NCBI GenBank assembly: GCA_026398895.1
Contig: JAPLRZ010000058.1
Location: 1-50,078 of the forward strand
DNA length: 50,078 nucleotides
Source: Methylococcales bacterium
GTDB taxonomy: Bacteria; Pseudomonadota; Gammaproteobacteria; Methylococcales; Methylomonadaceae
Direction of reading: 5' to 3'
Shown here in pieces: positions 16,872-24,164 of the stretch. Made by a program: the position numbers and the translations under genes. The first letter of the stretch is position 1. Every line of letters starts with the position of its first letter. The notes under the pieces are model-generated. The model was not told the origin of the DNA. It saw only the letters and a program-made list of their open reading frames with translations, and did no database searches.

Positions 16872-17384
16872 ATGAACACAATAATGAAACAACTTACTAC
16901 CGCGACACTGATGTTATTAGCCGTAACCGCTGTCCAAGCAAGACCGATAGTATTACCAGACCCAACAGCTACTTCAACTGACACAGGCACATTCGCTGTC
17001 AGTGCGAAAAATCAAATCACTCTAACAGGCAACCATTTGGTTTTGACTACCTCAGTAGCAAACGGTGACATAGCCAGTGGCTCAGCGCACTTTATGAGCG
17101 GCGACCTGCAATACAACGACGGTGCGAGTAGCGTTGATGGAAAAATAGCCAAAGTAAGTTTTGGTTGCCAAGCCAAGGCTGGACAAAAGGTCTGTCTGCT
17201 CAAAGGGCAGGTTTTTGGCAAATTAACGCAAGGCGGTCAAAAAGTTGATGTGGGCGGCAATTTTTCAGTGGTGACTAAACCAGCACCTGAAAGCACAACG
17301 CTAACCGCTATGCAACTAGAGTCTAACGATCTTGTGCTGACCATTCGCTCCAATATAAACAACACACAACCACCTGTTCAATAA
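16872..17384 (+). CDS. small exported protein downstream of the large oxidase, function unknown
   Basis: A 170-residue protein with a Sec signal peptide (cleavage near VQA-RP, residue 23). The mature part is rich in short beta-strand patterns and has two cysteines (FGCQAK and KVCLLK, about 13 residues apart) that could form a disulfide or bind metal. I do not recognise a family. It follows the large oxidase by 102 bp on the same strand, separated only by a hairpin, and is closed by its own hairpin. It could be an accessory subunit of the oxidase, but this is inference from position. Confidence 0.75.
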   Translation: MNTIMKQLTTATLMLLAVTAVQARPIVLPDPTATSTDTGTFAVSAKNQITLTGNHLVLTTSVANGDIASGSAHFMSGDLQYNDGASSVDGKIAKVSFGCQAKAGQKVCLLKGQVFGKLTQGGQKVDVGGNFSVVTKPAPESTTLTAMQLESNDLVLTIRSNINNTQPPVQ

Positions 17385-17393
17385 CAGTCTCAT

Positions 17394-17428
17394 AACGGCA
17401 ACCATTTAACGCATGAATGGTTGCCGTT
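17394..17428 (+). terminator. terminator-like hairpin
   Basis: A 13-bp perfect stem AACGGCAACCATT / AATGGTTGCCGTT with a 9-nt loop, 10 bp after the stop of the small exported protein. There is no long T run. Confidence 0.65.
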
Positions 17429-17440
17429 GGTAAACAAATC

Positions 17441-17575
17441 GGTAGTGGGTTAAATCTGTGCTTTTCCTACATTTGGATTCCACCACCTATAGTTCGGAGT
17501 CCAAGGCATGACTTGGGCTTTTAAAAAACGTCCAAAACGTGTTTTGGACTCCGTGTAACAGACACACCCACTACC
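17441..17575 (+). mobile_element. MITE-like element, copy 1 (135 bp, TIRs, 8-bp flanking repeats)
   Basis: Ends are inverted repeats (GGTAGTGGGTTAAATCTGT versus the complement GGTAGTGGGTGTGTCTGT). The interior holds a hairpin with arms CGGAGTCCAA and TTGGACTCCG. Exact 8-bp direct repeats AACAAATC flank it (17433-17440 and 17576-17583), as expected for a target-site duplication. A copy with about five differences is at 30236-30369. No transposase is encoded, so it would be non-autonomous. Confidence 0.75.
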
Positions 17576-17701
17576 AACAAATCCACCCTTCTCGGAGTTG
17601 CTAGGGTCAGGTGGAATGTTTGACTCTAGCAATTTTTTTAGACGCTAGTGTTTTAATCCGCAGTAGCAATAGTGATATAGCTAAAACACAATAAAATGAT
17701 G

Positions 17702-17759
17702 CCGTTCGTGGTGAGCTTGTCGAACCACATTCACACTTCGACAAGCTCAGTGCGAACGG
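17702..17759. repeat. REP-like repeat family C (copy 4)
   Basis: A clean 58-bp copy: CCGTTCGTGGTGAGCTTGTC arm and GACAAGCTCAGTGCGAACGG arm around a CCACATTCACAC-containing centre, preceded by AATAAAATGATG and followed by TTTTTTAATC. Confidence 0.85.
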
Positions 17760-17826
17760 TTTTTTAATCAATTTAAAATATTTTAGTGATAAGTAGTCAC
17801 TCAAAAGTTCTTTAACAAAAAACGCA

Positions 17827-17880
17827 GGAGTAAAATAGCTTTAGCTGTTTACCGCCAATAGCTAAAGCTATTGGACTCCA
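17827..17880. repeat. hairpin repeat family B (copy 2)
   Basis: Two adjacent small palindromes, TAGCTTTAGCT and AATAGCTAAAGCTATT, between GGAGTAAAA and GGACTCCA. It is nearly the same as 35971-36024 in order and length, and both are preceded by AACAAAAA and followed by GTGAAT. Confidence 0.8.
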
Positions 17881-18020
17881 CAGTGAATGTTAAAAGAAAT
17901 ATACTCACCTACTTAATCGTACTGATTAAGGCACACTACATTCCAAATTGTTGTAAACTTCTTAACGACCAAGTTTCTTGGAAATTATTCTACTTTTTAT
18001 TTTTGTCTCTAGGAGACACT

Positions 18021-18764
18021 ATGTACTCTAATAAATTACAGTTAAGTTTCATCTTGGCGGCGGCTTTATTGACCCAACAAGCTATCGCTGAATCAAAACC
18101 TGTCGCAGAACCAAAACAAGCTGAAAACCAACAATCATCCATTGCAGGTTTTAAATTAAACAGTGATGCTGTTAGTTATGCGGTTGGTGCGTCTATCGGT
18201 AGAAATTTCAAAAAAGACGGTATCACCCTTAACCAAAAAATATTTGTGCAAGGTTTGACTGATGCGTTGGCAGGTAGCAAACTTAAATTGTCAGAAAAAG
18301 AATTTAAGTCGGTGCTATCAAGTTTTCAAGGTGAAATGCGCCAAAAAATGGCAGCTAACCAAAAAGACCGAAGCATTAAAAATCAAAAGAAAGCCGAAGA
18401 ATTTCTTGCTGAAAATGGCAAGAAAGCCGATGTAGTTACCTTGCCCAGCGGCGTTCAATATAAAATCATTAAAGTAGGAACGGGAGCAAAACCATCCGAA
18501 TCTGATATTGTCGAAGTCAACTATCGCGGAACATTGTTAGATGGCACTGAATTTGATGCCACCTTACCTGACAAACCCGCAAATCTTAAGTTAGCCCAAT
18601 TAATTGCAGGCTGGAGAGAAGTCATGGGGCAAATGCCTGTTGGTTCTAAATGGCAGATTTTTATTCCTGCTAAACACGCCTATGGCGAAAGAGGCGTGGG
18701 TACGGATATTGGTCCCAATGAAATGCTAACCTTTGATGTGGAGTTATTGGGCATTAAAAAATAA
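18021..18764 (+). CDS. exported FKBP-type peptidyl-prolyl isomerase (Mip/FkpA-like)
   Basis: A 247-residue periplasmic or outer-membrane-associated prolyl isomerase. It has a signal peptide (hydrophobic core, cleavage near AIA-ES, residue 23), an N-terminal helical dimerisation domain (about 40-135, starting near NSDAVSYAVGASIGRNF) and a C-terminal FKBP domain (about 150-247) with VEVNYRGTLLDGTEFD, GWREVMGQMPVGSKW and PAKHAYGERG. The reading frame is open back to 17871 through a repeat, but ATG 18021 has AGGAG 5 nt upstream and gives the signal peptide. Standing among exported copper proteins, it may help fold them; FKBPs of this type are otherwise general chaperones. Confidence 0.93.
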   Translation: MYSNKLQLSFILAAALLTQQAIAESKPVAEPKQAENQQSSIAGFKLNSDAVSYAVGASIGRNFKKDGITLNQKIFVQGLTDALAGSKLKLSEKEFKSVLSSFQGEMRQKMAANQKDRSIKNQKKAEEFLAENGKKADVVTLPSGVQYKIIKVGTGAKPSESDIVEVNYRGTLLDGTEFDATLPDKPANLKLAQLIAGWREVMGQMPVGSKWQIFIPAKHAYGERGVGTDIGPNEMLTFDVELLGIKK

Positions 18765-18829
18765 GCTAAGTGGTTAGCAGAAATTTTATAGCACCAGTTT
18801 CACTAGACTAAGGCTTTATGTGTAACGCG

Positions 18830-18854
18830 GGAGTGCAAACTTTACTTGCACTCC
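18830..18854. terminator. terminator-like hairpin, related to repeat family D
   Basis: Stem GGAGTGCAA / TTGCACTCC with a 7-nt loop, about 65 bp after the FKBP stop. The stem sequence is that of the hairpins at 36062-36090 and 22778-22813. Confidence 0.55.
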
Positions 18855-18937
18855 TTGCTTACTCTGGACAGTGACGCAGAACATGGCAACGATGTGAATA
18901 TTCGTTATCCAATGAAGACTATTTTTAGGAATTAGGT

Positions 18938-20662
18938 ATGTTGAAGAATTCTCCCTTAAAGTTATACCCCCCCACTTGTAACATCATCATTTTAGGCTTG
19001 CTGGCATTGCTACCCTGTAGCGTATTGGCGGAGCAGGCTTCATCAGAATCTGCCGCGTTGATAGAACAAGGGCGACGACTCTACCAAGAAGGCGTTATCG
19101 GTTCAGGTAAAGAGTTGCAAGGTTCTCGATCGGGTAAGGTTGAGCTTAAGGGAGAGCAGGCGGCTTGTGTCCATTGTCATCGCCACAGTGGCATGGGATC
19201 AGTGGAGGGCGATACGTTGATACAACCTATTAACGGAAACTACCTTTTTGACCCAGATAAGGCTCAAGTCGCTAATATGGATCCGCGTAGCGGCAAGAAA
19301 TTTAATCAAAGTCATCCCGCTTACAACGAAGGCAGTTTAGCGGTTGCCATTGCGACGGGTATCAATAATTCAGGGCGAAAAATGCAGGCGTTAATGCCTA
19401 ACTACGCGCTAGACAAGCAAGATATGGCGGCACTCACTGCTTATTTACAGCAACTCTCAACCACTTGGTCAGCAGGTGTTGATGCAGAAACTATACATTT
19501 AGCCACGATTATCACCCCCGATGTTGATGCAAATCGTCGAAAAGCATTGATAGACACCCTACGTTTATCTGTCACCCAAAAAAATGGCGGTACGGCAACG
19601 GCTTCCAGTAAAAAAGGTCGCCGTCACATGGCATCAGCGGCAGAAATGGTGCTAGGGACTGAACGTAAATGGGATTTGCAGGTGTGGGAATTGCAAGGCA
19701 CGCCCGACACTTGGACGGCGCAACTCAATGAAAAACTCAAAGCACAGCCCGTATTTGCTATCTTGTCAGGCGTGTCTAACAGCACATGGGAACCTGTCCA
19801 TAATTTTTGTGAAAACAATCATATTCCCTGCTGGTTTCCCAGTGTGCCTGTTCCTGTGACCACACAATCTTTTTACAGCTTATATTTCTCAAGAGGCGTA
19901 TTGTTGGAAGCCGATGTATTAGCCAAAACGCTAGCCGAAACCAAACCAAAACGAGTGGTGCAAATTCGCCGCAATGATACCGCCGCTACCGAAGCCGCAA
20001 AACGCTTAGCTGATTCATTAAGCAAGGCAGGCGTAGTAACCGAAGATAGAATCATCAAAGAAGGTGAAACGATTTCAGCGCAATCACTAGGTGAATTGAC
20101 CGCTGACGATGTGCTGATGTTTTGGTTGCGTGGTAATGATTTAGTTGAATTAGGTAAAGTTGCACCGCCTAGCATTAAAACCAGCTATTTTTCGGGTGAA
20201 TTGGCAGGCGATGCTATGCCAGAAACGTGGCGTGCTAATGCCCATTTGCTTTACCCTTACGAATTACCCAATGAACGGCAGTCTAATTTAACCAACTTCC
20301 ACGCGTGGCACAAGATGAAAAAACTGCCTATTGTGGATGAGTATTTACAAGCTGATGCTTTTTTTGCGGTGGAGTTTTTGACTGAAACTTTGTCTGAAAT
20401 GCTCGATAATCTTTATCGAGATTATTTAGTGGAAAGAGCTGAAAGTATGTTAGGTCGTAGTGAGTCGATGAAATCGGAACAACAAGTCCGTGAGCGGCAA
20501 ATGCGTGGTAAAACAGGTGCGGCAATACACCAACACAGTAGCAGTATTTACCCGCGTCTTGGCTTAGGCGTTAATCAACGCTTTGCGTCCAAAGGGGCTT
20601 ATATTGTCCATTATGACAAAGACGGAAAACTGGCGGCAGAATCTGATTGGATCGTACCCTAA
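18938..20662 (+). CDS. cytochrome c fused to a periplasmic-binding-protein-like domain
   Basis: A 574-residue exported protein. A signal peptide (cleavage near VLA-EQ, residue 31) is followed by a cytochrome c domain (about 38-175) with CVHCH at 77-81 and candidate axial Met153 (ALMPNY). Residues about 185-500 read like a type 1 periplasmic-binding (LIVBP-like) fold: HLATIITPDVDANRRKA, VFAILSG, RGVLLEADVLAKTLAE, KRVVQIRR, YFSGELAGDA. There is no permease nearby, so this is probably a redox sensor or electron-transfer protein rather than a transport component. A C7 run (18967-18973) lies inside codons 10-12 and could slip. AGGAATTAGGT precedes the ATG. The binding-fold call is by pattern only. 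Confidence 0.85.
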   Translation: MLKNSPLKLYPPTCNIIILGLLALLPCSVLAEQASSESAALIEQGRRLYQEGVIGSGKELQGSRSGKVELKGEQAACVHCHRHSGMGSVEGDTLIQPINGNYLFDPDKAQVANMDPRSGKKFNQSHPAYNEGSLAVAIATGINNSGRKMQALMPNYALDKQDMAALTAYLQQLSTTWSAGVDAETIHLATIITPDVDANRRKALIDTLRLSVTQKNGGTATASSKKGRRHMASAAEMVLGTERKWDLQVWELQGTPDTWTAQLNEKLKAQPVFAILSGVSNSTWEPVHNFCENNHIPCWFPSVPVPVTTQSFYSLYFSRGVLLEADVLAKTLAETKPKRVVQIRRNDTAATEAAKRLADSLSKAGVVTEDRIIKEGETISAQSLGELTADDVLMFWLRGNDLVELGKVAPPSIKTSYFSGELAGDAMPETWRANAHLLYPYELPNERQSNLTNFHAWHKMKKLPIVDEYLQADAFFAVEFLTETLSEMLDNLYRDYLVERAESMLGRSESMKSEQQVRERQMRGKTGAAIHQHSSSIYPRLGLGVNQRFASKGAYIVHYDKDGKLAAESDWIVP

Positions 20663-20722
20663 CTTTTTTGAATAAATTCCTAACAAAAAATCAGCATGAC
20701 TATAATGTTCAAGCCAGACTAT

Positions 20723-20819
20723 CGTCATTCCAGCATGGATGCTGGAATCCAGTGCCAAGGATGGCATCACATTCAACACATCCCTGTGACTGGATTCTGG
20801 CATCCCTTCCAGAATGACG
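20723..20819. repeat. palindromic dispersed repeat family E
   Basis: About 97 bp bounded by CGTCATTC and GAATGACG. Inside are GCATGGATGCTGGAATCCAG and CTGGATTCTGGCATCCCTTC, making a long imperfect hairpin. It is the CGTCATTCC-GGAATGACG type of intergenic repeat common in proteobacteria. It is the only copy in the window. Confidence 0.8.
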
Positions 20820-20845
20820 TGTTTTATACATACGACTAAATTACG

Positions 20846-21466
20846 ATGAATTTAAAGGCTGCTGAAAATATTATGAATTACTTTACTCAATACCAACGAA
20901 TTGTCGTCACTCTGATTTTTTTCTTGGCAGGGTTTTGTTTGCCATTGCCAGTAATGGCGGAAGAATCGCCAGCAGAGTTTGCACGTTCCACAGGCAATTA
21001 TGTTCTGCCCGATGTTAGTGTGGTACGTCAGGATGGTAAAAAATTATCTTTTATCAACGAACTAAATGATGGTCGCCCCGTGATATTGAGTTTTGTTTTT
21101 GCCTCTTGTTCGGCAATCTGCCCGATGATTAGTCACACGCTTTCAAAAGTGCAGACTAGATTAGCTAAAAACGGGCAAAAATTTCATTTGGTGTCGATTT
21201 CCATCGATCCAGAAAACGACACTCCCGCCGTATTAATCGAGTACAGTAAAAAGTTTTCATCGGGATCACAGTGGGATTTTTATACGGGTACGACGGAGAA
21301 CAGTCTTACCATTCAAAAAGCTTTTGATGCCTATCGTGGTGACAAAATGAATCATTCTGCTGCCATTTTTATGCGGGCAAAACCCAATAAACTGTGGCTA
21401 CGTTTAGAGGGGTTCGGTAGTCCAGATGCGATAATTCATGAATACCAAGAGATGATTAAACCGTAA
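20846..21466 (+). CDS. SCO1/SenC family copper chaperone
   Basis: A 206-residue exported SCO protein. From the first ATG the copper-binding residues are Cys88-x3-Cys92 (CSAIC) and His170 (KMNHSAAIF). The thioredoxin-like core contains FHLVSISIDPENDTPAVL, as in the SCO-cytochrome fusion at 10410. The signal peptide (MNYFTQYQR then a hydrophobic stretch, VMA-EE cleavage) fits better with the internal ATG at 20873; neither start has a strong Shine-Dalgarno sequence. It ends the plus-strand copper locus and probably metallates an oxidase encoded there or a cytochrome oxidase elsewhere. Confidence 0.92.
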   Translation: MNLKAAENIMNYFTQYQRIVVTLIFFLAGFCLPLPVMAEESPAEFARSTGNYVLPDVSVVRQDGKKLSFINELNDGRPVILSFVFASCSAICPMISHTLSKVQTRLAKNGQKFHLVSISIDPENDTPAVLIEYSKKFSSGSQWDFYTGTTENSLTIQKAFDAYRGDKMNHSAAIFMRAKPNKLWLRLEGFGSPDAIIHEYQEMIKP

Positions 21467-21509
21467 TACTGTTGGTATATAGCTAACTGCCAATAAAACG
21501 ATTACAAAA

Positions 21510-21582
21510 CCGTTCGCACTGAGCTGTGAGCTTGTCGAACAGTCGAAGTGTGAATGTGGTTCGACAGGCTCACCACGAACGG
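21510..21582. repeat. REP-like repeat family C (copy 5, inverted)
   Basis: Opposite orientation to copies 1, 2 and 4: CCGTTCGCACTGAGCTGTGAGC at the left, GGTTCGACAGGCTCACC and ACGAACGG at the right, with the same small internal GAGCTGTGAGC duplication as copy 2. Confidence 0.8.
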
Positions 21583-21618
21583 TATCATTTTATTGTGTGT
21601 TAGCTCTAGTGATATTAA

Positions 21619-21650
21619 TGACTGCCAGTCCTTTAAAAGACTGGCAGTCA
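21619..21650. repeat. hairpin repeat family A (copy 2)
   Basis: TGACTGCCAGTC and GACTGGCAGTCA arms around CTTTAAAA. Flanks on both sides match copy 1 (GATATTAATGA before, AGTAAAAACAA and GATTTAAT after). Confidence 0.75.
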
Positions 21651-21694
21651 TGTTCAAAAGTAAAAACAATCGATTTAATCCGCTACCCTGTACA

Positions 21695-21719
21695 GAATCA
21701 AAAAACGTGTTTTTGATTC
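21695..21719 (-). terminator. terminator-like AT hairpin downstream of the luxR-type gene
   Basis: GAATCAAAAAACG paired with CGTGTTTTTGATTC, about 50 bp beyond the stop of the minus-strand regulator gene. Resembles the hairpin at 11612-11637. Confidence 0.5.
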
Positions 21720-21768
21720 TCCCTATATTACAAATTACTTAAATTTTTACTGTTATCCACAAGAACCA

Positions 21769-22569
21769 TTAAAAATAGAAAAGGTGGGAGTTTTTCTTGT
21801 ACTCCAAACCGATTAATTTACCATCTATTGCTTTGGCTATCGCATGGGCGCGGCTATTGGTATTCAATAATTTAGACGCGCAATCAAGGTGTTTGTTGAC
21901 AGTGGAAACAGAAATGTCGAGAATCGAGGCAATCTCTTCGGTGCTTTTTCCTTCGGCAACCCAAACCAAACACCTACGTTGTTGTCCGCTCAGTACAATA
22001 GAATTATTTTTTGAAACATTGTAGATCAGGGGTGACAGCAAGCCTTTTTGAATCAAATCGCACTTAGCTTGGGTGATATGTTGCGCCAAATGCACGATAT
22101 AAGGCTGAATATATTGTAGCCAACTCGTTATCTTTTTTTGATCAACGCGAAAAGTGAAATGCAAAAAACCAAAAAAATAATTGGGTCCATGTACAGGTAT
22201 AGTGATGCCATCGTAAATTCCCATCATAAGATTACTGGAAATAAAGTCTGCTCGATAAGGAAGATCGCTCCAGCGAAATGGAATAATCTGCTGACGCGCA
22301 GTAATGATTCGAGTATCTATTTTCCAGTATTCATGGTGGCTATAGGTTTTTTTCCATTCTTCAGGGGCATCTGAATAAATGTAGAAATCCTCACTCCTAA
22401 AATTATTCGGCATCACAAAGCCATAAGCAATACTGTCAAAATCGAGTTGCAATTTAATGTCCGTGACGACATCAATTAATTGCGCTGGACTTTCAATCTC
22501 TCCCAATAATTTCAGGGTGCTATTAAACCATTTTGTGGGAATACGACTATCTTTAATCGAATCAGGCAT
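21769..22569 (-). CDS. LuxR-type regulator with autoinducer-binding domain (solo)
   Basis: A 266-residue transcription factor. Residues about 15-170 match an autoinducer-binding domain and about 190-250 a GerE/LuxR helix-turn-helix (LSGQQRRCLVWVAEGKSTEEIA, ISVSTVNKHLDCASKLL). Trp72, Tyr76, Asp85 and Trp100 have the same relative spacing as acyl-homoserine-lactone contacts Trp57, Tyr61, Asp70 and Trp85 of TraR. The usual Pro after the Asp is Thr86. No luxI-type synthase is in the window, so it is a solo here. It may sense self-made signal from elsewhere in the genome or foreign signal. It is convergent with the copper locus, which makes that locus a possible but untested target. Confidence 0.9.
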   Translation of the reverse strand: MPDSIKDSRIPTKWFNSTLKLLGEIESPAQLIDVVTDIKLQLDFDSIAYGFVMPNNFRSEDFYIYSDAPEEWKKTYSHHEYWKIDTRIITARQQIIPFRWSDLPYRADFISSNLMMGIYDGITIPVHGPNYFFGFLHFTFRVDQKKITSWLQYIQPYIVHLAQHITQAKCDLIQKGLLSPLIYNVSKNNSIVLSGQQRRCLVWVAEGKSTEEIASILDISVSTVNKHLDCASKLLNTNSRAHAIAKAIDGKLIGLEYKKNSHLFYF

Positions 22570-22877
22570 TACAATTTTCCTTAGCTACAAGCAATTTCCA
22601 AGCGTTCAGTTAATAACACTTACACTATGTGCATACGTTCAAATAATAATTAGAAAGAGAGAAATTAGCGGCTATTTTTAATTCAAGCAAGCCACTAAAA
22701 CGCTGGTAAGGATACCAAATTTAAAATAAATTCTAAAGTCATAAGCTCTTGTCAATTAGTGGAGTGTATTCTGGATCGGGAGTGCAAGCTCTGCTTGCAA
22801 AGCCTGACCTCCACCACACAATAATACCTTCTAACTTTTTGCTAAAAACGTAGAGTTTAAATAGTAAACGCTTGCGG
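22570..22877. other. intergenic region upstream of the luxR-type gene
   Basis: This 308-bp stretch holds the presumed promoter of the regulator near 22570-22680 and a family D repeat at 22778-22813. I see no recognisable lux box and no gene. Confidence 0.5.
22778..22813. repeat. hairpin repeat family D (copy 2)
   Basis: GGGAGTGCAAGCTCTGCTTGC followed by AAAGCCTGACCTCC, the reverse-oriented partner of the unit at 5188-5229. Confidence 0.6.
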
Positions 22878-24164
22878 TTAAACGCTTTCTAGCCACCGTT
22901 TATACAACAAATACCAAATCAACGCACTTTGTAAACCCATACAAAAAATAGAAAGTACCATGCTATCTGAGATTAACGGTAAAAATAGCACTACCATGCC
23001 TTTTAACTTGGTAGCTGTGAATATGCTTGGAAAAACACCATACAGCAATATTAACGATAGCAAGGTCAAACTAAACGCCCGTTGTGGATTTTTGCCATAG
23101 TTAAAAAATAGAAAAATCCCTATATCTCTAAGTAATAACAATAAGATAGTCAGCGGGTAAATGTGTAGTTCTTCAATATCAGCTGGATGTGTAAATGACA
23201 AAGGTATCGCCACTAAAATAGCTAATACAAAGGTGACACACCATAACGGTAATTCTTCTGCACTGCGCCACCAATTTTTTGCTGCAATATAAGTGAACAA
23301 GCGTTTAATACGCATAGGCTCATGATGTTCGGTAAACACCGCAAAATAACTCAGGGTTAAACAGATACTGAAAGCGACAGTGTAAAAATAATCGCCAAAT
23401 TTTTCTGCGGGTATAAAGCCGCCAATATAAAGTATAAGGAATAGCGCGAAAGACAGCCACACCCAAGGCAAGGTGCGTATGCGTAATTCTTGTGCCATGA
23501 GTCGATAATTACCGACCACACACCAGAATAAGGCAAAAATTACACTCATCAAACTTACAAACTGCACCGTAGCGTTTACACCATACCAATTGACATTAGG
23601 TTGTATTTCTTGCGAACTTTCCGATAAGGGTATAATAAAAGAACCGATAGTAAATGCAGCCAATATTGCCAAACCGATAATAATTGAATTACTGTTTATC
23701 TGCCCTTTACGCAACGCACACAAGCTCAGCAATAAACTCAAATTCTGCACCAATAAGCCGCTAGTGATAGCGTAGCTACAAACCCAGATAAAATTAGTAG
23801 CATTGGGTGCGGATATGGCATAAATGATCAAACAAATCACGCCGCCATACCAAACCACTAAGGTACTACCTAATAATTTACCAATCATCATCGTCCATGG
23901 GTTTAATGCAGATAAGCGTTGGGTATCCCAAGTATGACTACGTTGCTCTTCGAGTACACTGTCCACCGCTTGTCGCGCTCCCCAAAATGATACCATCAGC
24001 AAAAATAAACCTAACGCGCTTCGTGTGGTGACACTGGCAAACTGATAATCATCGATAATATAAGTCAGGGCAAAAATAACCCCTAAAATCAGCGGCACAC
24101 CAATAAGCCGCGCTTGGGAAAATTCTAACTGAAGCTGACGTTGAAACTCAGGGTTAAGATTCAT
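22878..24164 (-). CDS. ABC-2 type transporter permease
   Basis: A 428-residue integral membrane protein with about ten to twelve hydrophobic segments and no nucleotide-binding motif. It overlaps the upstream ATPase gene by 4 bp (ATGA type), so the two form one transporter. The N-terminal part (LGLFLLMVSFWGARQAVD.V..EQRSHTWDTQRLSAL) follows the pattern of ABC-2 exporter permeases that begin with a large periplasmic loop. The substrate is unknown. These two-gene ABC-2 systems export drugs or lipids, or act in copper-enzyme maturation (NosFY-like); the nearby copper locus makes the last possibility worth noting but not supported directly. Confidence 0.85.
   Translation of the reverse strand: MNLNPEFQRQLQLEFSQARLIGVPLILGVIFALTYIIDDYQFASVTTRSALGLFLLMVSFWGARQAVDSVLEEQRSHTWDTQRLSALNPWTMMIGKLLGSTLVVWYGGVICLIIYAISAPNATNFIWVCSYAITSGLLVQNLSLLLSLCALRKGQINSNSIIIGLAILAAFTIGSFIIPLSESSQEIQPNVNWYGVNATVQFVSLMSVIFALFWCVVGNYRLMAQELRIRTLPWVWLSFALFLILYIGGFIPAEKFGDYFYTVAFSICLTLSYFAVFTEHHEPMRIKRLFTYIAAKNWWRSAEELPLWCVTFVLAILVAIPLSFTHPADIEELHIYPLTILLLLLRDIGIFLFFNYGKNPQRAFSLTLLSLILLYGVFPSIFTATKLKGMVVLFLPLISDSMVLSIFCMGLQSALIWYLLYKRWLESV

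Larger units (their letters stand above)
17385..18020. other. repeat-rich intergenic region
   Basis: No gene is seen between the small exported protein and the FKBP gene. The region is packed with a terminator-like hairpin (17394-17428), a MITE-like element (17441-17575), REP-like family C (17702-17759) and hairpin family B (17827-17880). The FKBP promoter is presumably in the AT-rich 17885-18005 part. Confidence 0.7.
21467..21768. other. convergent intergenic region filled with repeats
   Basis: This 302-bp stretch lies between the SCO gene (plus) and the luxR-type gene (minus). It contains REP-like family C (21510-21582), hairpin family A (21619-21650) and an AT hairpin (21695-21719). No gene is seen. 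Confidence 0.7.

Noticed and set aside
17441..17759. Possible CRISPR array in the repeat-rich interval
   Set aside because: The repeats are of different families, palindromic and unevenly spaced; there are no regular spacers or cas genes.
17871..18020. N-terminal extension of the FKBP gene
   Set aside because: It starts in a dispersed repeat; ATG 18021 has AGGAG and starts the signal peptide.
22570..22680. lux box upstream of the LuxR-type gene
   Set aside because: Only weak AT-rich partial palindromes; none resembles a 20-bp lux-type operator.
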